Shown piece after piece: positions 46,923-54,658 of a DNA stretch of 64,000 nucleotides. The notes under the pieces were generated by a model. It saw only the letters and a program-made list of their open reading frames with translations, was not told the origin of the DNA and did not search any database. Numbering within the stretch: the first letter of the stretch is position 1; each line of letters starts with the position of its first letter. This DNA is from Bartonella sp. JB63 (GTDB lineage: Bacteria; Pseudomonadota; Alphaproteobacteria; Rhizobiales; Rhizobiaceae). The position numbers and the translations under genes are program-made. The stretch covers positions 868,001 through 932,000 of the forward strand of contig NZ_CP019788.1 of NCBI RefSeq assembly GCF_002022665.1. The letters run 5' to 3'.

Positions 46923-47909
46923 TCACATTTTAAGCTGAATTTTACAGATTGTGGTATAGTCATGAATTTTCTTTTTATTAATTTGATCACTCTTGGAAAT
47001 TTCGCGGTTACCTAAAACATTGATATTATTATAAATTTCAGTATTGCAGTTAACTATGGTATTCTTGGAAATATTGGCATTGCCATGAACTTTAGCATTG
47101 TCATAAATCTCAGCATTGCCATAAACTTTGGCATCACCGTAAACTTTAGCATTGTCATAAACTTTGCTATCACCGTAAATCTCAGCTCTGCCAGAAATAG
47201 TAGCATTACCGCAAATCTCAGCTCTACCAGCAATAATAGCATTACCACAAACCTCAGCATTTTCACAAATATTGGCGAAACTAAAAACCTTAACATTGCC
47301 ATAAACTTCAGCATTATCGAAAATCGAAGCATTGCCATAAATTTTGACATTATTTAGAATCTGAGCATTACCAAAAACTCTAGCATTGCCACAAACAGTA
47401 GCATTACCAAAAACTCTAGCATTGCCATAAATTCCAGCATTGCCATAAATTTCAGCATTGCCATAAATTTCAGCATTGCCATAAATTTCAGCATTGCTAT
47501 AAACTTTGGCAATGTTACTAATTTTAACATCACCAAAAATTCTTACATTGCCAGAAACCCGAGCATTACCACAAACCTGAGCATTACCATAAACCAAAGC
47601 ATTATTCCCAACCACAGCATTACCATAAATCCTAGCATCATCTCTAATCTGAGCATTATCATAAACCCGAGCATTGTCATAAACTTCAGCATCATCTCCA
47701 ATCTGAGCATTGTTAGAAACACGAGCTTGGTTGTAAATGCAAGCATTATCATTAACCCAACAATCGCCTTCATGAGACAAATTCGTTTCATCTGCAATAA
47801 AACCACCAAGGCTACCTGCCTTTACATATCCAAAGTCTCTAAGAGCCATAACACGATAAAGCTTATTAGAACCAACCGTTATTGTCTCGTCTGTAAGTTT
47901 ATATTTCAA
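46923..47909 (-). CDS. Hexapeptide-repeat (left-handed beta-helix) protein A
   Basis: 328 residues. Residues 1-50 form a shared N-terminal module (MKYKLTDETITVGSNKLYRV, then ALRDFGYVKAGSLGGFIAD, and LSHEGDCWV). The rest, to about residue 300, is an uninterrupted run of six-residue units of the type N-A-x-[VI]-[YFC]-G, each about one face of a left-handed beta-helix. The pattern resembles E. coli YdcK-type and acyltransferase hexapeptide proteins, but no catalytic residues stand out. The C-terminal end is NKKKIHDYTTICKIQLKM. There is no signal peptide. Function is unknown. Confidence 0.75.
   Translation of the reverse strand: MKYKLTDETITVGSNKLYRVMALRDFGYVKAGSLGGFIADETNLSHEGDCWVNDNACIYNQARVSNNAQIGDDAEVYDNARVYDNAQIRDDARIYGNAVVGNNALVYGNAQVCGNARVSGNVRIFGDVKISNIAKVYSNAEIYGNAEIYGNAEIYGNAGIYGNARVFGNATVCGNARVFGNAQILNNVKIYGNASIFDNAEVYGNVKVFSFANICENAEVCGNAIIAGRAEICGNATISGRAEIYGDSKVYDNAKVYGDAKVYGNAEIYDNAKVHGNANISKNTIVNCNTEIYNNINVLGNREISKSDQINKKKIHDYTTICKIQLKM
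47422..47498. repeat. 18-bp tandem repeats in hexapeptide gene A
   Basis: The unit ATAAATTTCAGCATTGCC recurs about four times with at most single mismatches and encodes GNAEIY on the minus strand. It is nearly identical at DNA level, implying recent tandem expansion of one coil of the helix. Confidence 0.8.
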
Positions 47910-49589
47910 AATATTACTAACCTAAAAATTATTTTTACCTGATAGATTTTCTACACCTAACACTAACATTACCTAAATTATATGATTGCTTGAACATAAA
48001 AGCTCTCCTCTGTACAGCATCACTCTTAAAAAAAACAGCACTGCTACACGCTTATAAAAAGCATAAAGTATTTATAATACTATGTTGTCATTTTCAACAA
48101 CTTTAACATCGTTATAAACTTATGTAGGATTTAGCTTTCCCTCCACGAGCTTTTCCTCTTTGAATAACTTGCTCATTAATTGTAATGTTATCTAAAATCT
48201 CGGGATTATAAACTTCAGCAGTGCCTTGAACTACAGCATTACCGCAAACCTGCGCTTCCCCATGAACCTTAGCAGAGTTATAGACTCTGGCATCACCATA
48301 AATCTCAGCATTACCATAAATCTCAGCTTTATCGAAAACTATAGCATTGTCGTGAACCTGCGCTTGTCCATAAACTTTGGCATCACCATAAATTTCAGCA
48401 TTACCGCAAACCTGCGCTTCCCCGTGAACCTTAGCAGAGTTATAGACTCTGGCATCACCAAAAACCTCAACATTACCAAAAATCTCAGCTTTATCGAAAA
48501 CTATAGCATTGTTGTAAACCTGCGCTTCCCCATGAACCTTAGCAAAGTTACAGACTCTGGCATCACCAGAAATCTCAGCATTACCAAAAATCTTAGCATT
48601 ACCAAAAACTTTGGCAATATTACTAATTTTAGCATTACCAAAAATTCTCGCATTGCTAGAAACCCGAGCATTACCACAAACCCGAGCATTACCACAAACC
48701 CGAGCATTATTCCCAACCGCAGCATTACCATAAATCCTAGCATCATCTCTAATCTGAGCATTGTTAGAAACACGAGCTTGGTTGTAAATGCAAGCATTAT
48801 CATTAACCCAACAATCGCCTTCATGAGACAAATTCGTTTCATCTGCAATAAAACCACCAAGGCTACCTGCCTTTACATATCCAAAGTCTCTAAGAGCCAT
48901 AACACGATAAAGCTTATTAGAACCAACCGTTATTGTCTCGTCTGTAAGTTTATATTTCAAAATATTACTAACCTAAAAATTATTTTTACCTGATAGATTT
49001 TCTACACCTAACACTAACATTACCTAAATTATATGATTGCTTGAACATAAAAGCTCTCCTCTGTACAGCATCACTCTTAAAAAAAACAGCACTGCTACAC
49101 GCTTATAAAAAGCATAAAGTATTTATAATACTATGTTGTCATTTTCAACAACTTTAACATCGTTATAAACTTATGTAGGATTTAGCTTTCCCTCCACGAG
49201 CTTTTCCTCTTTGAATAACTTGCTCATTAATTGTAATGTTATCTAAAATCTCGGGATTATAAACTTCAGCAGTGCCTTGAACTACAGCATTACCGCAAAC
49301 CTGCGCTTCCCCATGAACCTTAGCAGAGTTATAGACTCTGGCATCACCATAAATCTCAGCATTACCATAAATCTCAGCTTTATCGAAAACTATAGCATTG
49401 TCGTGAACCTGCGCTTGTCCATAAACTTTGGCATCACCATAAATTTCAGCATTACCGCAAACCTGCGCTTCCCCGTGAACCTTAGCAGAGTTATAGACTC
49501 TGGCATCACCAAAAACCTCAACATTACCAAAAATCTCAGCTTTATCGAAAACTATAGCATTGTTGTAAACCTGCGCTTCCCCATGAACT
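47701..49589. repeat. Long direct repeat (two copies of about 840 bp, offset 1051 bp)
   Basis: Bases 47701 to about 48538 reappear at 48752 to about 49589. Each copy holds the 5' coding end of one hexapeptide gene (A or B), the 201-bp spacer, and the 3' coding end of the next (B or C). All segments I compared line by line are identical. Identity breaks off on the right after CCCATGAAC. This means gene ends and the spacer were copied as one unit. Confidence 0.85.
48112..48960 (-). CDS. Hexapeptide-repeat protein B
   Basis: 282 residues with the same first 70 residues as protein A (MKYKLTDETITVGSNKLYRV onward) followed by hexapeptide coils. The coils here alternate G-N-A-E-I-Y type with H-G-E-A-Q-V and D-K-A-E-I units. 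The last 120 or so residues are the same as those of protein C, ending VIQRGKARGGKAKSYISL. It is thus a chimera of A's start and C's end. No signal peptide; likely cytoplasmic or an exported substrate. Function is unknown. Confidence 0.75.
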   Translation of the reverse strand: MKYKLTDETITVGSNKLYRVMALRDFGYVKAGSLGGFIADETNLSHEGDCWVNDNACIYNQARVSNNAQIRDDARIYGNAAVGNNARVCGNARVCGNARVSSNARIFGNAKISNIAKVFGNAKIFGNAEISGDARVCNFAKVHGEAQVYNNAIVFDKAEIFGNVEVFGDARVYNSAKVHGEAQVCGNAEIYGDAKVYGQAQVHDNAIVFDKAEIYGNAEIYGDARVYNSAKVHGEAQVCGNAVVQGTAEVYNPEILDNITINEQVIQRGKARGGKAKSYISL

Positions 49590-50914
49590 TTGGCATCACC
49601 ATAAATCTCAGCATTACCGCAAACCTGCGCTTCCCCGTGAACCTCAGCAAAATTATAGACTCTGGCATCACCATAAATCTCAGCATTACCATAAATCTTA
49701 GCATTATCAAAAACTTTGGCAGCGTCACAAATTTCAGCCTCACCAGAAACCTCGGCATTACCAGAAACCATAGCATTACCATAAACTTCAGCTTCACCAA
49801 AAACTCTGGCAACGTCACAAATTTCAGCCTCACCAGAAACATCAGCATGGCCGAAAACCTGTGCTTTTTCATAAACTTTGGCAGAGCCATAAATTTTAGC
49901 ATCATTGTAAATCTCAGTTTTATCGAAAACCTTAGCATAACCATAAACGCGGGCATAATTACGAACCTTAGCATTGCCATAAACACTGGCACCGCCATAA
50001 ACCATGGCTCTATCGGAAATCTCAGCTTCACCAAAAACTTTGGCAGAGCTATAAATTTTAGCATTACCGTTAACCTGCGCTTCCCCGTAAACCTTAGCAA
50101 AGTTATAGACTCTGGTATTACCATAAATCTCAGCTTTATCGAAAACCTTAGCATAACCACAAACGCAGGCACAATCATAAACCTTAGCATTGCCAAAAAC
50201 ATTGGCAGCACCAAAAATCTCGGTATCATCAAAAACCTTAGATTTACCAAAAATTCTGGCATTCTCATAAATCTCAGCATTACCAAAAACTTTGGAATCG
50301 TCACGAATTTCAGCTGCATCATAAACCTCGGCATTACCAGAAACCTCAGCATGGCCAGAAACTCTAGCATCACCATGAATCACAGCATGACCAGAAACTG
50401 TAGCATCATCACAAATCTCAGCGTCATCATAAATCTCAGCTTCACCAAAAACTTTTGCATTACAATGAACTTCCACATCATGAAAAATCTGAGCATTACC
50501 AGAAACACGAGCTGTTTGGTAAACTCGAGCATGATCATAAACCCAACAATTCCCTTCATGGGATAAATTGCTTTCACCTGCAATAAAACCGCCAAGATCA
50601 CCTACTTTTACATTTCCAAAATCCCTAAGGGCTATAATACGATAAAGTTTCTCAGAACCAATCGATATTTCTTCGTCTGTAAGTTCATATTTCTTGAGAG
50701 AATCATTACCAAAAACCCCATTTTTATCGCGGATCTGAGCGTGATCAGTAGCAACCTGTAAATTACCCTCATCAGATAAATCATCTATGTTTTTAATAAC
50801 ATCACTCAAATCATCTGAGCGGATACGTTTGGAATTCTTAACAGCTTTAGTGCGGTCAGATCCTCTATCATCAACTACTATGTTTTTATCTATAGATTTA
50901 TATTTCCTGGACAT
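49163..50914 (-). CDS. Hexapeptide-repeat protein C (long form)
   Basis: 583 residues, the largest of the three. About 75 basic/acidic residues precede the shared module (MSRKYKSIDKNIVVDDRGSD, later GSEKLYRIIALRDFGNVKVG, LSHEGNCWVYDHARV). Roughly 400 residues of hexapeptide coils follow, and the basic tail RGKARGGKAKSYISL shared with B. The N-terminal module is diverged from A and B, so C is probably the older parent. The beta-helix would span dozens of coils. Function is unknown. Confidence 0.78.
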   Translation of the reverse strand: MSRKYKSIDKNIVVDDRGSDRTKAVKNSKRIRSDDLSDVIKNIDDLSDEGNLQVATDHAQIRDKNGVFGNDSLKKYELTDEEISIGSEKLYRIIALRDFGNVKVGDLGGFIAGESNLSHEGNCWVYDHARVYQTARVSGNAQIFHDVEVHCNAKVFGEAEIYDDAEICDDATVSGHAVIHGDARVSGHAEVSGNAEVYDAAEIRDDSKVFGNAEIYENARIFGKSKVFDDTEIFGAANVFGNAKVYDCACVCGYAKVFDKAEIYGNTRVYNFAKVYGEAQVNGNAKIYSSAKVFGEAEISDRAMVYGGASVYGNAKVRNYARVYGYAKVFDKTEIYNDAKIYGSAKVYEKAQVFGHADVSGEAEICDVARVFGEAEVYGNAMVSGNAEVSGEAEICDAAKVFDNAKIYGNAEIYGDARVYNFAEVHGEAQVCGNAEIYGDAKVHGEAQVYNNAIVFDKAEIFGNVEVFGDARVYNSAKVHGEAQVCGNAEIYGDAKVYGQAQVHDNAIVFDKAEIYGNAEIYGDARVYNSAKVHGEAQVCGNAVVQGTAEVYNPEILDNITINEQVIQRGKARGGKAKSYISL

Positions 50915-51138
50915 AGCAAAATTCTCTATTTAGTCTCTAAAAAATTTTATATGCTCTCATACATAAGCACACATATTTAACTACAAAGTGAATTTTTGTC
51001 AAAAATATCAAAATGATCAAATTAAAGTATCGAAATACCGGTACCCAATCCTTTATTCGGATTCGCATGTCAAAACATGATTGCAAAATTAAGTTATAAA
51101 CATTATAATTTCCTCATTCTTATTAAGAGAGTCAGCCT

Positions 51139-51726
51139 ATGAAAAATATAATGAGCATACTGGGGTTAACGATTATATTTCTTATTAGTGTTTTTACCTA
51201 TGATACATTCAGGAATAAGCCTTTAGGTGAGAATTTCACACTCACCGCTTCCAATGGTAAAATTGTAACTGAAGCTGACATCCGAAACAAACCTTTAGCA
51301 ATCTTTTTTGGCTACACTATGTGCCCTGATAGCTGCCCTACTACACTTATGGATCTTAATCGCTGGCTTACAGCAATTGGTCCAAATGCTGACAAATTAA
51401 ATATATGGTTTGTTACTGTTGACCCTGAACGTGATACACCAGAGGTGCTTCGTGAGTATTTAAGCAATTTTACTGATAAAATCATTGGTATAAGTGGAGA
51501 TCCTAACGCAGTTCATAAAATGGTTGCCTCTTTTAAAATTGTTGCTGAAAAAGTACCCGGAACAAATGACGACAACTATACCTATAATCACACAGCTGCA
51601 ATTTTCTTGCTTAAAAAAGGTGGAAAATTAGCTGGCGTTATCCCCTATAATGTTGAAGAAAATGAAAATAAATTAAAAGATGATATCGCTATTACACGAC
51701 TTAAAAAACTCATTTCAAACCACTAA
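51139..51726 (+). CDS. SCO1/SenC-family copper chaperone
   Basis: 195-residue membrane-anchored thioredoxin-fold protein. One N-terminal helix (IMSILGLTIIFLISVFTY) holds it in the inner membrane facing the periplasm. The copper-binding CPDSC motif is at residues 62-66 (GYTMCPDSCPTTL), with the partner histidine in NYTYNHTAAIF. It helps insert copper into cytochrome c oxidase CuA. It starts a run with prmA 12 bases downstream. Confidence 0.9.
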   Translation: MKNIMSILGLTIIFLISVFTYDTFRNKPLGENFTLTASNGKIVTEADIRNKPLAIFFGYTMCPDSCPTTLMDLNRWLTAIGPNADKLNIWFVTVDPERDTPEVLREYLSNFTDKIIGISGDPNAVHKMVASFKIVAEKVPGTNDDNYTYNHTAAIFLLKKGGKLAGVIPYNVEENENKLKDDIAITRLKKLISNH

Positions 51727-51738
51727 TTAAAAAATAGT

Positions 51739-52608
51739 ATGTCGCAACAAGTTCGTCTGTACTGTAAAGCTTCTAAAAATGAGGCAGAGCAGTTTTATGC
51801 TCTTATGGAAACAGCCTTTGAGGAAGAAGGTTACCCTCTTGCTCTTACAGAAATAGATGAAAAAAATGTTATTTATGAGATTTCACTTTACGTTGATCAA
51901 GCAAATCAAGAAAGTGCCTTCCAACGATTTTCACGTGTTCTTACAATAGATTCAGATAAAATTAACATAGAAATTTTACCTAATATTGATTGGGTAAAAC
52001 AAAGTCTTGAAGGACTGAAACCGGTATGTGTTGGTCCTTTTTTTCTTCACGGCAGTCATGAACGACAAAACATTCCACCTAATGTTTTGCCTATTGAAAT
52101 TGAAGCTAATCAAGCTTTTGGTACAGGTCATCATGGAACGACATTTGGTTGTTTAGAAATGATTACCAAAGTAATGCAAAATGAAAACCCAAAAAATGCC
52201 CTTGATCTTGGCACTGGTAGCGGGGTATTAGCGATTGGTATGGCTATGCTCAAACCTATTGCTATAATTGCAGCTGATATAGACCCAATAGCTATTCAAG
52301 TGGCGCAACATAATATTAAATTCAATGGTGTTACAGAATACGTTACAGCTATTACAGTTACAGGTTTAAGTGATGATAAAATCACATTATGCGCCCCCTT
52401 TGATCTTATTGTTGCCAATATCCTTGCCAATCCTTTAATCGAAATTGCACAAGATGTAGCACAAGCATTGCGAAAAAATGGATCTATTATATTATCTGGA
52501 ATTCTTGAAGAACAGCGCGATGATGTTTTAAAAGCTTATGTCAAAAAAGGCCTAAAACATATTGAGACATATCTTCAGCAAGGATGGGTTACTTTACATC
52601 TGAAATAA
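51739..52608 (+). CDS. prmA: Ribosomal protein L11 methyltransferase
   Basis: SAM-dependent trimethylation of L11. The 289 residues have the N-terminal substrate-recognition domain, then IEIEANQAFGTGHHGTTFGC, the SAM-binding DLGTGSGVLAIG, and VANILANPLIEIA. These are diagnostic. It follows sco by 12 bases and pepP begins 17 bases after its stop if the ATG at 52626 is used. Complete. Confidence 0.94.
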   Translation: MSQQVRLYCKASKNEAEQFYALMETAFEEEGYPLALTEIDEKNVIYEISLYVDQANQESAFQRFSRVLTIDSDKINIEILPNIDWVKQSLEGLKPVCVGPFFLHGSHERQNIPPNVLPIEIEANQAFGTGHHGTTFGCLEMITKVMQNENPKNALDLGTGSGVLAIGMAMLKPIAIIAADIDPIAIQVAQHNIKFNGVTEYVTAITVTGLSDDKITLCAPFDLIVANILANPLIEIAQDVAQALRKNGSIILSGILEEQRDDVLKAYVKKGLKHIETYLQQGWVTLHLK

Positions 52609-52625
52609 AAGAAAAGAACACCGTT

Positions 52626-54452
52626 ATGTATCAATCTTTTGAAACAACAACAAATCCTGCTTATGCTGCAGAGCGTGTTGCAGCTCTTCGTAAAGAACTT
52701 GATCGTTTTGGACTAGATGGCTTTCTAGTACCACGTACAGATGAACATCAAGGAGAACATGTTCCTAAACATGCTGAACGTCTTGGCTGGCTAACTGGAT
52801 TTACTGGATCAGCTGGTATAGCATTGATTTTAAAAGACAAAGCAATCATATTCACAGATGGGCGTTATAAATTTCAAGTTCGTCAACAAACAGATTCTAG
52901 TATATTTGATTATGAAGATTTAGCGACCTGCTCACTAGCACAATGGGTCGAGAAAAATAGACAAAAACTTTCAATTGGTTTTGATCCATGGCTTCATACC
53001 ATTACTGCTATAGCCATATTGAGACAAGCATTAGAATTGAAAACGGGTGGCAAACTTATAGCAAGCCAACCTAATCTCATTGATCTCATTTGGAATGATC
53101 AACCAAAATTTCCACAAACTCCTTTATCAATTCATCCTCTCGAATACGCAGGATGTAACACCGGTAAAAAGTTGTCACAAATTCGCAAAAACATAAAGCA
53201 ATCTGGTGCAAATGCCTTTATTCTAACGGATCCATCTTCTATTGCATGGACATTCAATATACGTGGGAATGACGTTGCTAATACACCCTTTTCCCTTTGT
53301 TTTGCTATTATTTTAGTCAAAGAAAAACCAACCTTATTTATTGATAGTAAAAAAATTGGTAGGGAGCAAAAACAATATCTGGAACGTTATGCAAAATTAT
53401 ATGAACCAAAAGAACTTATTCCAAATATCAAAGATCATGTTCAAAAAGGTACGGTTTTTGCTTTAGATCCATTGTTAACGTGTGAAAAATTACGCACCAT
53501 TATTGAAGAAAAAGGCGGCTCTTTTATTACATTAACTGATCCTGTTATCTTACCACGAGCCATTAAAAATATTACAGAGCTCAATGGCTCACGCAAAGCA
53601 CATTTACGTGATGGCGTAGCACTTACCCGTTTTTTTTCTTGGCTGGATAAACAAAGACCAGGTACAATTAATGAAATTTCTGCTGCAAAAAAACTAGAAA
53701 AATTTCGTATCATAACAGCACAGGAAATGGGAATGAAACTCGAAGATCTCTCCTTTGATACCATTTCAGCAGCAGGTAAAAATGCTGCAATTATTCATTA
53801 TCGTGTAACCACTAAAACAAATAGACTGTTAAATGCTGGTGAGCTTTATCTTGTTGATTCAGGTGGACAATACCGAGATGGTACAACAGATGTCACCCGT
53901 ACAGTAGCAATTGGAAATATTGGAGAAGAAGAAAAACGCTGTTTTACACTTGTCCTCAAAAGCATGATTGCTCTTTCAAGTGCAAAATTTCCTAAAGGTA
54001 CACGTGGACAAGATATTGATGTTTTAGCACGCAGTGTATTATGGAAAGCTGGTTTTGATTACGCACATGGCACTGGTCATGGAGTTGGCTCTTATCTCTC
54101 TGTTCATGAAGGACCACAAAATCTTTCACGCTATGGAAGTCAAGAACTTATTCCCGGTATGATTATTTCGAATGAACCGGGATATTACCGTGAACAAGCT
54201 TTTGGTATTCGTATTGAAAATTTGATGATTGTCAAACCAGCTCAAAAAATTGCTAATGGTGATATAGACATGCTATCATTTGAAACACTTACAAATTGTC
54301 CTATTGATCGAAGATTAATCCTGATAGAGCTTTTAACAACACAAGAGAAACAGTGGCTTAACGACTATCATGCCCATGTGTACCAAATTAACGTACCCTA
54401 CCTTAATAAAGAAGATAAAAAATGGCTCAAAAAAGTTACAATGCCTCTTTGA
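52626..54452 (+). CDS. pepP: Xaa-Pro aminopeptidase (M24B)
   Basis: Metallopeptidase removing N-terminal residues before proline, 608 aa from ATG 52626 (MYQSFETTTNPAYAAERVAA). An in-frame start 14 codons upstream lies inside prmA. The creatinase-like N-terminal domains are followed by the metal site: DSGGQYRDGTTDVTRT, GTGHGVGSYLSVHEGP, NEPGYY and GIRIENL. The roughly 600-residue, three-domain form matches eukaryote-like aminopeptidase P found in Rhizobiales. Complete. Confidence 0.93.
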   Translation: MYQSFETTTNPAYAAERVAALRKELDRFGLDGFLVPRTDEHQGEHVPKHAERLGWLTGFTGSAGIALILKDKAIIFTDGRYKFQVRQQTDSSIFDYEDLATCSLAQWVEKNRQKLSIGFDPWLHTITAIAILRQALELKTGGKLIASQPNLIDLIWNDQPKFPQTPLSIHPLEYAGCNTGKKLSQIRKNIKQSGANAFILTDPSSIAWTFNIRGNDVANTPFSLCFAIILVKEKPTLFIDSKKIGREQKQYLERYAKLYEPKELIPNIKDHVQKGTVFALDPLLTCEKLRTIIEEKGGSFITLTDPVILPRAIKNITELNGSRKAHLRDGVALTRFFSWLDKQRPGTINEISAAKKLEKFRIITAQEMGMKLEDLSFDTISAAGKNAAIIHYRVTTKTNRLLNAGELYLVDSGGQYRDGTTDVTRTVAIGNIGEEEKRCFTLVLKSMIALSSAKFPKGTRGQDIDVLARSVLWKAGFDYAHGTGHGVGSYLSVHEGPQNLSRYGSQELIPGMIISNEPGYYREQAFGIRIENLMIVKPAQKIANGDIDMLSFETLTNCPIDRRLILIELLTTQEKQWLNDYHAHVYQINVPYLNKEDKKWLKKVTMPL

Positions 54453-54588
54453 TTTATAAACGCACACCCTTAAATTAAATATCTAAACAAAGAAGCTCCA
54501 AGAAAATTAATTTTTATTTTAAAGATCAGAGTGAAAATAAAAGTGAAATATTTTAATTTCTGGAAATTAGAAGTTAAGAACTTTCAAC

Positions 54589-54616
54589 CAGTTTTGCTAG
54601 TTTTTTAGCAAAACTG
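54589..54616. terminator. Bidirectional terminator between pepP and the autotransporter
   Basis: CAGTTTTGCTA (54589-54599), loop GTTTTT, TAGCAAAACTG (54606-54616): an 11-bp perfect stem. It lies between two convergent genes and could serve both. Confidence 0.78.
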
Positions 54617-54658
54617 ATAAGAAGTCGTTAGATATAACAATAAAGCGTTTTTTATACT

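Noticed and set aside
49277-50566. 429-codon plus-strand frame as a second repeat protein
   Set aside because: It is exactly antisense to hexapeptide gene C, and the repeat structure of the sense gene explains why it stays open.
47000-50900. Possible CRISPR array because of dense short repeats
   Set aside because: The repeats have 18-bp coding periodicity with no unique spacers and translate to hexapeptide coils; no cas genes nearby.
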